The notes beneath the pieces are model-generated. The model was not told where the DNA came from. It saw only the letters and a list, made by a program, of their open reading frames with translations, and searched no databases. Below are positions 18,200 through 27,500 of a stretch of DNA of 47,243 bases, piece by piece; position 1 is the first letter of the stretch, and every line of letters begins with the position of its first letter. This DNA is from Bacteroidales bacterium (GTDB lineage Bacteria; Bacteroidota; Bacteroidia; Bacteroidales; UBA932): the NCBI GenBank assembly GCA_017534745.1, contig JAFXVX010000010.1, positions 1 through 47,243 of the forward strand, read 5' to 3'. The translations under genes and the position numbers were made by a program.

Positions 18200-18218
18200 T
18201 GTGTGCGCACACATTATT
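18195..18218. promoter_or_regulatory. Perfect 24-bp palindrome, probable operator of the right operon
   Basis: AATAATGTGTGC is followed directly by its exact reverse complement, with no mismatch and no spacer. The central 16 bases (18199-18214) alternate purine and pyrimidine without a break. It ends 13 bases before the predicted -7 element of the right operon, so a bound protein would cover the -33 region. Such symmetry points to a homodimeric regulator, but no such regulator gene is seen nearby. Confidence 0.6.
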
Positions 18219-18231
18219 ACAGAATTTTTAC

Positions 18232-18239
18232 TATATTTG
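18232..18239 (+). promoter_or_regulatory. Predicted -7 promoter element of the right operon
   Basis: TATATTTG fits the Bacteroidota TAnnTTTG consensus. No clear TTTG is found at the -33 distance, where the 24-bp palindrome lies instead, so the promoter may need an activator or be blocked by a repressor. It sets the start of the next gene: the GTG at 18201 lies upstream of the promoter, whereas the GTG at 18261 lies 21 bases downstream. Confidence 0.5.
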
Positions 18240-18260
18240 CAAAGTTATACTGTGTATAAG

Positions 18261-21200
18261 GTGAAAAGGATTGTAGGAATATGGCCCTTTTTGACCGCTC
18301 TGCTGGTGTCGGCGGTGCTGTTTTCGTGTACGGGCACGGAGGAAGGCAGCGGGGACGGCCCCGGAGGTGATCCGGACCCAGTTGGACCTGGCGGACAGGT
18401 TGTCCCGGGACTGGTGTTCAGCGCGAACCTTCCTGAAGGCTGCGGCATTTATTGGAGCGCGGGGGACAGGATTTGCGTCAACGGAGCCGAATCGGAAGAA
18501 CTCAGCGGGGACGATATTTCCGGACGGACGGCCCGTTTTAAGGTTTCTGTCGAAGAGTCAGCCTCCTACAGCGCGGTATTCCCCGCGAGCGCTTTCGATA
18601 ATGAGACTGGAGATATTGTCTTCCCGGAGCGTCAGATAACTGTTGATGGCGGCTTCGATCCCGCAGCACTTATCTTTGACGGCGAGACCTCGTCAAGGAC
18701 CGTTTCGCTGGCCCCTCGATACGCCGGGTTAGAGTTAGTCGTAACCCCTCCTGGTTCAAATCCCAATAATTTAACAATCAGCTATATCCAAGTGGCCCCC
18801 TTCGACGGAAACCCCATCGGAGGACGGAATTTCCTCGAAATAGCCGCGCAGGGGGAAGATACAAAAGGAGGGTTGGATTTCGGGAAAACCATAGGGATTT
18901 GCATTCCATCGGGAGAGTATCCGGAAGGCCTTCGGTTCACCGTCTTCGCCTCCGACGGATCCAGGATGTCGTTCTCAAAGACCGGAGCTTTCGAAGCCGC
19001 TCCAGGGGAAAAATACAGCATTTCAATCCCGAAATATTCACCCACCCTTGTTTCCGTCACTTCCCTCCGCGCCATCACAAGTTCTTCAGTCGCACTCACC
19101 TGGAGTGGCATCGACCCGGCAGGAAACAGCACCAAGGACTGGACCATCCATCTCTACGGCGACGCTTCCTGCGGGACGCCGCTGAAAAGCTGGCCTGTCC
19201 GCGGCGCGATGTCTTCCGGAGACGACTGTGGATTCTCCGTAGGCGGACTTGAACCCGCCAGAGACTACTGGTTCAAGGTGGAAGACGTCTCGGAGAGCAG
19301 TTTCAGCGAAGCGATCCCAGTGAAAATGCCGGCCTTTACCAGCGTAAAACTCCCGACCCAGGTGGCCTCGGAGGGCGTTATACTGGCTGAAGATTTCAGC
19401 GCCTCCGTTGCAGGGGATGACCCCTTCAGCGGACTTCCCGGCGTCACGGAAGACGTTCCGGAGGATTTCTCCGGAGATCTGTCAGGATGGGAAAAAGCCG
19501 GCGCCGTTGGATTCCATCCCGGTTATCTGTCGATAGAGAGTGCCGGCAGGGTCCTGACCCCCGCTGTAGTCATAGCCGACGGAAAGAATATCATCGCCGA
19601 TGTAACACTGAAAGTCGCCGGGCAGCCGCAGGACGGCTGGGCTGTCTTTGTTGTCGATAATCCCGAAGGCCAGCCCGACACGGCCAACCCTGCAAAATAT
19701 AGATCCATTACCCTGTCCAGCGAGAAGCAGTGGGAGGAAATCACCGTCTCCGGGCTCACTATAGCCTCCGGGCAGCGCATCGCAGTTGGCCGGGCGCAGG
19801 GCAACAGGACGCTGTTTTTCAGCGAGATATCAGTGAGAGCCACAGGCATATCCTCCATTTTCGCCACCCTGCTCGGGACTACATCTTCCACACTGTCCTA
19901 CACCTGGACCCTCGGAGGCGACGCTGCCGATGACGCACATGCCGCCTTCCTGGTGGAACTCTACGACGACCCGTCTTGTTCGCATGCCGTCCAGTCATTC
20001 TCGCTCGGGGCCGGCGCCTGCGGGACCGGCTCGCCGCGTTTTGTTTTCTCCGGACTCTCACCGGACAGTGACTACTACCTGAAAGTTACCGACAGCGGCA
20101 GCGGTGAGACCTCCGATATCATCCAGGGCAGGACTGAAGCATTTGCTGTCAAGCAGTTACCCGAGATTATAACACGCAAAGGCATCGCGCTCGCCGAAGA
20201 CTTCAGCGAGCTGCGGTGGGACGCCGATCCCCTTACCCGGAGCGCAGGCTTCAAGCCGTCCAATACCGGAAACTTCGCCAACGGCCCCGGTACGTTTGTT
20301 CCCTACGGCAACGCTTCCGCATATCTGCTCAAGCAGCAGAGCGCAGCCCTTCCTGGTAGCCGCCTGGAAGGCTGGGCCAGTGACAGCGATGTCTATATTC
20401 ACCCCGGCATGCTGCAGCTAGGCCGCAGCGGTGGCAAGGGGTGGATATTCACGCCGGAATTCAGCATCCCGAGCGGCGGAAACGCCACTGTCAACGTAAC
20501 TATCCACGCCAGCACGGTCTCCAACACTGCATCCGGAGTCTGGTGCATCGCAGTCCTTGACAGGACCAACGCCAACGTCACCGGCTACAGCGCCGATTTC
20601 AACCACCATCCTAACGCATCCGACACGCAGAAAATCCAGTTCTTCACGCTCAACCGTACCGGAGAGTGGCAGACTCTCTCAGCCGAAGGGCTTTCAGTGG
20701 AGGACGGTGACCGCATAATGTTCGGTGTCAAAGGAAGTTACACAGCTTCCGGAGACAATTGCAGGGCCCTTGTCAAGGACCTGACGGTCGAAGTGACCGA
20801 CGTCTTCGCCCCGGAAGACCCGCTTGTCTTTGCGGGCGGAACGGCCGTCACGGACGCCGACGACTGGGCGCTCCGCCGTGAAGAGATCAAAGAGATTTTC
20901 CAGCGGGAAATGTACGGGACGATCCCCTCGCCGAAGCCGGTCTTCATTGACAGGATAGACCGGGGAAATACCGTCATCAATGGCGTCAACGCCGTCCGGG
21001 AGCAGTACAGGATGTGGTTCTCCGAGGACAGGAGCGGGCCGAAGATCGACTGGCTTGTCGTGCGCCCGCGCAGCGCCTCCGGTCCGGTGCCAGTCATCCT
21101 CACTCTCAACTATTGGGGCAATCACACATTTATCCCCGATCCGGAAGTGGTTGTTCCGGACTGCTGGATGGAGAAGGAGCCCGAATACGGCATCAGCGGC

Positions 21201-22013
21201 AACAGCGCCAATCCCGACTGGCGCGGCAAAATGCTCACCGGCGAACTGCGTTACCACTACCCCATCGACGATTTCCTGCGCAAGGGATACGCCTTTGTAA
21301 CAGCCTGCTACGCTGAGGTTTGCCCGGATCCCGAGACCGTATCAAAGCAACGCGAAATCGCCTTCACCCGCGTCTTTGACCTCTGGGCGCCGAGGGATTC
21401 GTCCAACCCCGACAATCCTATGTCACTGGGAGTCTGGGGATGGAGCCTTATGCGCGCTGTAGATATGATTGAAACCCTGCCCGCCCTTGCAGCGGACAAG
21501 ATTATGGTAACTGGCTGCTCCCGTCTTGGGAAAGCCGCGCTGATAGCGGGAGCCTTCGATGAAAGAATCGCCCTCGTCGCGCCTGTCCAGACAGGCAGCG
21601 GCGGCGTCCCCATGACCAAGCACATCACTCCTGACAAGGAAACCATAGCCTCTGAGACAAGCACTTATACCCACTGGTTCTCTCCCAGATACGCCGCCTG
21701 GGCAGGCCGCGAAGCTGAAATGCCGTTTGACCAGCACCTGCTGCTCAGCCTCGTCGCTCCGCGTCCTCTGCTGGTGCTCGGATTCAACAACCTCTGGTTC
21801 GACGCCTACGGTGAGTTCCTTTCGCTCCAAGCCGCTTCCCCGGTATGGACCTTCCTTGGAAAGGACGCCGCTTTCGGCACCGCCTTCCCCGAGACGGGAT
21901 CTACGACAGCGATCGGCGCCAATCTCGGTTATGCACGGCGCGACGGCGCCCACGGCGTGGTTGCTGGTGACTGGGACTGGATACTTAATTTCTCTGAACG
22001 TCACCTCAAATGA
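18261..22013 (+). CDS. Multidomain lipoprotein with C-terminal CE15-type glucuronoyl esterase
   Basis: 1250 residues from a GTG start chosen because it gives a clean lipoprotein signal (VKRIVGIWPF ... VLFSC) and follows the promoter. Order: fimbrillin-like head (~45-275, GIYWSAGDRICVNG), FN3 (~278-365), a jelly-roll module at ~370-530, a second FN3 and a second jelly-roll module (~640-840, GIALAEDFSELRWD). The esterase follows at ~850-1250. Evidence for CE15 is the nucleophile motif VTGCSRLGKAAL (S1087), the conserved MPFDQHLLLSLVAPRPLLVL block and the late RRDGAHGV (H1231). CE15 enzymes cleave the ester between glucuronic acid of xylan and lignin or other alcohols. It is the only clear carbohydrate-active enzyme in the window and the first gene of the right operon. 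The catalytic acid is not assigned. Confidence 0.88.
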   Translation: MKRIVGIWPFLTALLVSAVLFSCTGTEEGSGDGPGGDPDPVGPGGQVVPGLVFSANLPEGCGIYWSAGDRICVNGAESEELSGDDISGRTARFKVSVEESASYSAVFPASAFDNETGDIVFPERQITVDGGFDPAALIFDGETSSRTVSLAPRYAGLELVVTPPGSNPNNLTISYIQVAPFDGNPIGGRNFLEIAAQGEDTKGGLDFGKTIGICIPSGEYPEGLRFTVFASDGSRMSFSKTGAFEAAPGEKYSISIPKYSPTLVSVTSLRAITSSSVALTWSGIDPAGNSTKDWTIHLYGDASCGTPLKSWPVRGAMSSGDDCGFSVGGLEPARDYWFKVEDVSESSFSEAIPVKMPAFTSVKLPTQVASEGVILAEDFSASVAGDDPFSGLPGVTEDVPEDFSGDLSGWEKAGAVGFHPGYLSIESAGRVLTPAVVIADGKNIIADVTLKVAGQPQDGWAVFVVDNPEGQPDTANPAKYRSITLSSEKQWEEITVSGLTIASGQRIAVGRAQGNRTLFFSEISVRATGISSIFATLLGTTSSTLSYTWTLGGDAADDAHAAFLVELYDDPSCSHAVQSFSLGAGACGTGSPRFVFSGLSPDSDYYLKVTDSGSGETSDIIQGRTEAFAVKQLPEIITRKGIALAEDFSELRWDADPLTRSAGFKPSNTGNFANGPGTFVPYGNASAYLLKQQSAALPGSRLEGWASDSDVYIHPGMLQLGRSGGKGWIFTPEFSIPSGGNATVNVTIHASTVSNTASGVWCIAVLDRTNANVTGYSADFNHHPNASDTQKIQFFTLNRTGEWQTLSAEGLSVEDGDRIMFGVKGSYTASGDNCRALVKDLTVEVTDVFAPEDPLVFAGGTAVTDADDWALRREEIKEIFQREMYGTIPSPKPVFIDRIDRGNTVINGVNAVREQYRMWFSEDRSGPKIDWLVVRPRSASGPVPVILTLNYWGNHTFIPDPEVVVPDCWMEKEPEYGISGNSANPDWRGKMLTGELRYHYPIDDFLRKGYAFVTACYAEVCPDPETVSKQREIAFTRVFDLWAPRDSSNPDNPMSLGVWGWSLMRAVDMIETLPALAADKIMVTGCSRLGKAALIAGAFDERIALVAPVQTGSGGVPMTKHITPDKETIASETSTYTHWFSPRYAAWAGREAEMPFDQHLLLSLVAPRPLLVLGFNNLWFDAYGEFLSLQAASPVWTFLGKDAAFGTAFPETGSTTAIGANLGYARRDGAHGVVAGDWDWILNFSERHLK

Positions 22014-24397
22014 GAAAAGCCCTCATATTGCTGATACCCATCGCTTTACTTCTCTCATGCAAAGGAGAAGGGACATCATCTTCATCAGGTGACGGCAGGG
22101 ACATGATGATTGTCGCCGTATCCAGGAGCGCCGGATGGGATGCCGGTGAAAGGATTAACGTCAACGGCGAAGTATCTGACCCGCTGACGCAGACGCTGGA
22201 AGGGGTGGCCGCGGCATTCAGCGTGCCCTCTACAGGTGCTCCGCTGTATGTAGCAAGTCCCTACAACGCCGTTTTCGGCTATGCCGGCGGCTCGGCGCAT
22301 CTCAACCTGGCTGAAAGCAGGTTCCCGGAAGGTTCCGCCCGCCAGATCTGGCTCGGCAAGGCTGACGGCAGCGGTGTCTGCACATTGTCCCCCGCCCTCA
22401 GTACCCTTACCCTGATGGGAGGCATCGAGACATACCGGCGCATCAAACTGACCGCCATTGGCGGCAGCGCGATAGCCGGAGCATTTTTTACTGATTATGA
22501 GACCCTTACCCCCGCCGAAGCCGGAGCCTCCGACTGCATCGAGATCCGGCCTTCAGATGACGGGAACATCACGCTTCCTCTCTCCATCTCCCTTCCTCCG
22601 GGCGACTATTCGGCGGAAGGGTTCCGCCTTGTCGTCACGGGGACTGACGGAGTGACGAAGGAAGCCGTCCTGCTGCCGCCGCAGTCGTACCAGGCGGGAG
22701 CCCTGTATTCCATGGATATAACCGGCAGCCTTCCGCATCCTGAAAGCGGGAAAATCGCGGTGACGCGCCCGGACAGGGCATGGGTTGAAGGAGAGAGCAT
22801 CAAGGTGGGCAGCATCCGTTCGCTTCCGATCCCGGCCTCGGAAGCCGGAGCTTCCACAGCCACATTCGAGGCCGAAGGCGTGGAGGCGCCCTACTGTGTC
22901 GCATGGCCCGCCGAAGCGCTGTCCGCCTACTCTGATGAACGCGGAACCGTCGTCATCCCTTCAGGGCAGACAGCCGGAGCCGCAGAGCCTGTCCTTATCG
23001 GGAGGGCGGACGACGCCGTGGTCAGCCTGTCCGAAGCTACGTGCACCGTCAATATAGTTTCCGAGACCATCACGGGAGAGGTTTCCTCCATACATATCGA
23101 AGCGGGAGGCCAGGCTAAAATAGCCGGGGAGTTCCAGACCAATTTCTGGAGCATTTCCGGAGGTACGCAGACGGCGATTAACCTCACGGCCGGTTCCTCC
23201 GGGACGTTCACGCTTCCGGCTTCCATTGTCATAGCACCGGGAGACTACCGCGAGACCGGTTTTACAATTACCGTCACCGCAGGCGGAGAGACCACTGTAA
23301 ATATCAATCCTTCAAGGATTTATTCGGCGGGAGAAGAATACACCATAAGCCTCGAGGGCGCTCTCCCGGAGCCCGACATCGAGCTCTCGTGCGAGGCCGT
23401 GACCTCCTCCACCCTTACTCTCGAATGGACTCTCGGAGAGTCTGTCACCGAAGACATCGCACAACCCTACACGCTTACATTATATAATGATAGCGCCGGG
23501 ACCGACATCTTCAGGGAATACTCATTCCCGGCCGGCGCAGCCTGCTGGAGCGGAAAGACGCCGAGGTTCACGGTGCCAGTCTCGCTCCCGGGCGTGACGC
23601 TGTTCGCTCAGGTGACCTCCGAAGACCACTCCTCCGCCCTCGTGGAGATGACAACGGAGGACTTTGACATAGTTCAGATGCCGACGTCCATTTCCGAACC
23701 GGCTGTTGTACTCGCCGAAGACTTCGGTGAACTCAGCTGGGACTTCGATGCTGTGTCCGGCGGCGCGGGAATTTCCGCCCCGTCATCACCCGCAAACTAC
23801 GGCGTCCCGGGGACAAGTTATGTCCCCGTCGCAGAAAGCGTCGGCAGCTATTCGGTATTCACCTACAGCAGCGCCCTGCAGGCCAGCCGGCTCAAGAAAT
23901 GGGCAAGGGACACCGGTTCCGACGCCCGTGTCAGGGTCCATCCGGGCTATGTGACGCTTGGTTCCATCGGCTCCGCCAAGGGCTGGATCCTGACGCCGCC
24001 GTTCCCGGTCGCCTCCGGGAAAAAGGCGACCGCTACGGTCACCATTACCGTCAGCAAGGCCTTCTCGTCCGCCCATTCGGACTACGCCGTCGGAGTTCTC
24101 AACAACACCTCCAACAGCGGCGCCAACGGCGGCGGAGCCAACATGCAGAACGAGAATACCTCCGACTTCTCCTGGCCGAACGAACGTCCGGCGAAGATTT
24201 ACCGCCGTTTCTCCGTCCAGGACACCGGCATCTGGAAGGTATTCTCCTTCGAAGGAATTGAACTTTCCCGAGACGACCGGATTGTCGTCGGTTGCGCCCC
24301 ACAGGCATCTGACGGCGCCACATATAAAGACAGCAGCGGTTCCCGTCCGGGACTCAACCTGTCGGATATCAAGGTTGAAGTTACATCTGTGAATTGA
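22010..24397 (+). CDS. Lipoprotein: two fimbrillin-like domains, FN3, jelly-roll module
   Basis: 795 residues; lipobox LLLSC then KGEG. Two successive fimbrillin-like domains occur (~25-240 with SAGWDAGERINVNG; ~245-455 with RAWVEGESIKVG and PYCVAWPAEAL). An FN3 domain (~460-560, TSSTLTLEWTLGES) and one jelly-roll module (~565-795) follow, with VVLAEDFGELSWDF, RVRVHPGYVTLGS and KGWILTPPFPVASGKKATAT. The jelly-roll resembles choice-of-anchor-J/cleaved-adhesin type domains, which often bind glycans; no catalytic residues are recognised. The start overlaps the CE15 gene stop by 4 bases (ATGA). The module is closest to the third module of the two proteins encoded downstream. Confidence 0.8.
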   Translation: MRKALILLIPIALLLSCKGEGTSSSSGDGRDMMIVAVSRSAGWDAGERINVNGEVSDPLTQTLEGVAAAFSVPSTGAPLYVASPYNAVFGYAGGSAHLNLAESRFPEGSARQIWLGKADGSGVCTLSPALSTLTLMGGIETYRRIKLTAIGGSAIAGAFFTDYETLTPAEAGASDCIEIRPSDDGNITLPLSISLPPGDYSAEGFRLVVTGTDGVTKEAVLLPPQSYQAGALYSMDITGSLPHPESGKIAVTRPDRAWVEGESIKVGSIRSLPIPASEAGASTATFEAEGVEAPYCVAWPAEALSAYSDERGTVVIPSGQTAGAAEPVLIGRADDAVVSLSEATCTVNIVSETITGEVSSIHIEAGGQAKIAGEFQTNFWSISGGTQTAINLTAGSSGTFTLPASIVIAPGDYRETGFTITVTAGGETTVNINPSRIYSAGEEYTISLEGALPEPDIELSCEAVTSSTLTLEWTLGESVTEDIAQPYTLTLYNDSAGTDIFREYSFPAGAACWSGKTPRFTVPVSLPGVTLFAQVTSEDHSSALVEMTTEDFDIVQMPTSISEPAVVLAEDFGELSWDFDAVSGGAGISAPSSPANYGVPGTSYVPVAESVGSYSVFTYSSALQASRLKKWARDTGSDARVRVHPGYVTLGSIGSAKGWILTPPFPVASGKKATATVTITVSKAFSSAHSDYAVGVLNNTSNSGANGGGANMQNENTSDFSWPNERPAKIYRRFSVQDTGIWKVFSFEGIELSRDDRIVVGCAPQASDGATYKDSSGSRPGLNLSDIKVEVTSVN

Positions 24398-24412
24398 AAC
24401 AAAACACCAGAT

Positions 24413-24568
24413 ATGAAAAAAGTGAAAACATCAACGGCTGCCAGAAGGCTCTACACTGAGCCTGAGCAGAGAATCAAGCCTCTGGAACTCCAGAAAGGCC
24501 TTTGTGTAAGCGGCGGGCTTCCTCCCATCGACGAAGAGGATGCCGGCATAGACCAGTGGGGGGAGTAA
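24413..24568 (+). CDS. 51-aa small acidic protein C (unrecognised family)
   Basis: 51 residues: basic start MKKVKTSTAARR, then LYTEPEQRIKPLEL, a GLCVSGGL centre and an acidic end IDEEDAGIDQWGE. No signal peptide. It begins 15 nt after the preceding lipoprotein stop and ends 3 nt before the ATG of the next one, so translation coupling is likely. It aligns best with ORF D (28344-28499): both share R-x-LY-x-x-PE, an LE pair, SG-x-L, and G-x-D-x-W at the end. Length and position match those of ORFs A and B on the other strand. Function unknown. Confidence 0.65.
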   Translation: MKKVKTSTAARRLYTEPEQRIKPLELQKGLCVSGGLPPIDEEDAGIDQWGE

Positions 24569-24571
24569 GCC

Positions 24572-27500
24572 ATGAAAAAGTATCTCCTTCTTTCTGTAGC
24601 CGCCCTCGCCTGCGCCTGGGCGTGCACCAACGAGCCCAATGAACCCGAAACCGCGCCTCTTAAAGGCGGAAAGACCGTCAAGGCTGTCCTTTCAGAGACC
24701 AAAAGCTACCTTGGCGACAAAGATGGCACTTCCTACCCCAACTACTGGGCGGCCGGCGATGTTATCAAAATCAACGGCGTAGCGTCAGATCCTCTCGATG
24801 CTTCCTTTGGCGGCAAGAGCGAGGCTGAATTCACCATCGATGGTGTCTCGGCCCCCTACGAAGCCGTTTATCCGGGAGCTGCCGTTGCTGACTATGAAAC
24901 CGGAGCCGCCGAACTGACACTCCCGGAAGTGCAGAACTATGTCGCTGGCTCATACGATCCGGCCGCATTCATCATGCTGGCCAAAAACGACAGCGAAGGG
25001 ACGCTTGCCTTCGAGCCTCAGATGGCACTCTTTAAGTTTACCGCCTCGGGCGATGCAAATATCAAGAGTGTCAAGCTCATCGCTTCCAGTGCGAATAAAC
25101 TTTCGGGGCCTTTCGGGACCGACTTCAACATATTTGCCGCGCTCGACGGCGCCTCCAACGTCGTCACGCTTGAAATGCCTGAAGGCGGCGTCGCCCCCGG
25201 CACGCCGATGATCATGGTAATCCCCGCCGGCGACTACACCGACGGCATCGGCGTCGTCTTCACCGACGTTGACGGTGGCGTCATGGCCCGCAGGGCTACC
25301 CCCTCGAAGCCGTACGAAGCCGGCAAGATGTACAGTACAAATATCGACTACGAAGCAGCTATCCTCTTCTGCACTGCGGATGTCCTGACATCTTCTTCGG
25401 TCATCCTTAACTGGAGCAGCGTCAACCCGGAAGACAATATCAACCGCGCCTTCGACCTCATGGTCTATGGCGACGAGGCCTGCTCGAACCTCCTCGAGAC
25501 TTATTCCATCCCGGCTAATGCCGCCTGCTGGAACACGGACCTCAAGAACTGGCACCTCCACTTTGTCATCGGCGGCCTCTCCCAGGGGACCCAGTACTGG
25601 TTCAAGGTAAAGGACAAGACGGATAACAGCGTCAGCGAGGCATGCACGGCCACAACGACAGCCTTCACTCCCGTCGCCATGCCGACGTCAGACATATCCT
25701 CGACCGGTGTCGTATTCGCCGAGGACTTCAGCGAATACGCCTGGGGATGGGAGCGCATCACCCAGGCCGGCGGTTACCTCCCTGCCGACCTGAGCAGCCT
25801 CTCCAACCACTCTACGACAGGGGCGACCTTCACCCGTGAGGAGACCGCGGCTAACTCCGGAATGCGTTCTTCCGACTTCAACACGGCCCTCTCCGCGAGC
25901 CGCCTCGACGGCTGGCTCTCCGAAGGCAACACCTACTATCACCCCGGCTACCTCAAACTCGGTTCTGACAACAACTACGGCTATGCCCTCACTCCGAAGT
26001 TCCCCATCGCCGAGGACAACGAAGCCACTGTCGATGTGACGCTTACCGCTTCGCGTTACGGTGACGATGAGTACGAGACTTGGATGGTCTGCGTCGTCAG
26101 CAATGACGGCGACAAAGGTGGACGGCAGTCCGACTTCGCATGGCCTGACGAGACCGATCCCGACGTGTACCGCGAGGTTGAATTCGCCAATATCGGCGCC
26201 GAGTGGAAGACCGTTACCGTTGAGGGTCTGAAGATCGGACGTGACAACCGCCTCGCCTTCGGCCGCATCAAGGGCGGGGACAAGACCAAGGCCCGCGTCT
26301 ATCTCAGCGAAATCAAAGTCGAAGTCACGGCAATCTCCGAGGTCATTCCGGCCCTGACTGCCGCCGAAGCCTCAGGGAAGACATCATCCACGCTTATTTT
26401 CGAGTGGGATGGCAAAAAAGAACACGCCTTCACGGCCGCGCTTTACAGCGACGCCGCCTGCGAGACCCTGGTTTCCTCCTTCGACCTCCCTGCAGGTAAC
26501 ACCTCCATCTGGAACAAGACCAACCCGACGTATGTTTTCGGCGGACTGACTCCGAACACGACCTACTATTTCAAGGTTACCGACACTTACTACAGTCCAG
26601 CCGTCGTCTCCAATGTCGTCGCTGCCACCACGGCAGAATTCAACATCGTGCAGATGCCCGCTTCCATCAGCGGCACCGGCGTAGTCCTCGCCGAGGACTT
26701 CGGTGAAATCCAGTGGAATGCCGATATGGTTGCGAAAGCCACCGGATTTGTTCCTTCCACCACCAACAGCTTCTCCGATAAGACTGTGGCCAATTTCGTT
26801 GCCGGAAACAGCAACAGCGGTGAAAAGAAGTGGTCCACCGTAACGGCCCCCATCGCCGCCAGCCGCCTCAACGGATGGTCCGTGGACAGCAACGTCTATT
26901 ACCACTGCGGCAACCTCAAGATGGGCACCGCCACCGGCAAGGGCTGGATCCTGACCCCTCCTTTCACCGTTCCCAGCGGTAAGAAAGCGACAGTCAAGGT
27001 GAGCGTCACGGCAGCCAGGTACAACAACACCTCGGAGACGACCTGGGCCATTTGTGTACTGAACGAGACGGAAGCCAATATGAAGACCGATTACACCGCC
27101 AGTTTCAGCTGGCCGTCAGTCAAGAGCGATCAGAACTATCAGACGGTATCCCTTTCCGGGACCGCCTGGCAGACGGTAACCGCCGAAGGCCTTGAGATTT
27201 ACGCCGGAGACAGGATCACATTCGGGCCCTATGAAGGCAGTGACAATGCCAAGGCCCGTATCTTCGTCGGCGACATCAAGGTCGAAGTGACCGACGTCGA
27301 AGACCTCGTGGCCACCCCCATCACCGCATCGGCCCTGGAAGTCACTTCCTCGACCCTCTCGTTCACCTGGAACGAAGGCGGTGAGGAAGCCGACGACGCC
27401 GACCTGGCCTACACTGCAACGCTTTACAGTGACGCCGCCTGCACGACTCCTGTCCTCTCTTATAACTTCGCGGCCGGACAGGGATCGTCGCTCTGGCGCA

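Noticed and set aside
18201..18260. Longer N-terminus of the CE15 protein from the GTG at 18201
   Set aside because: The GTG lies inside the 24-bp palindrome and upstream of the predicted -7 box; the 20 extra residues would spoil the lipoprotein signal peptide.
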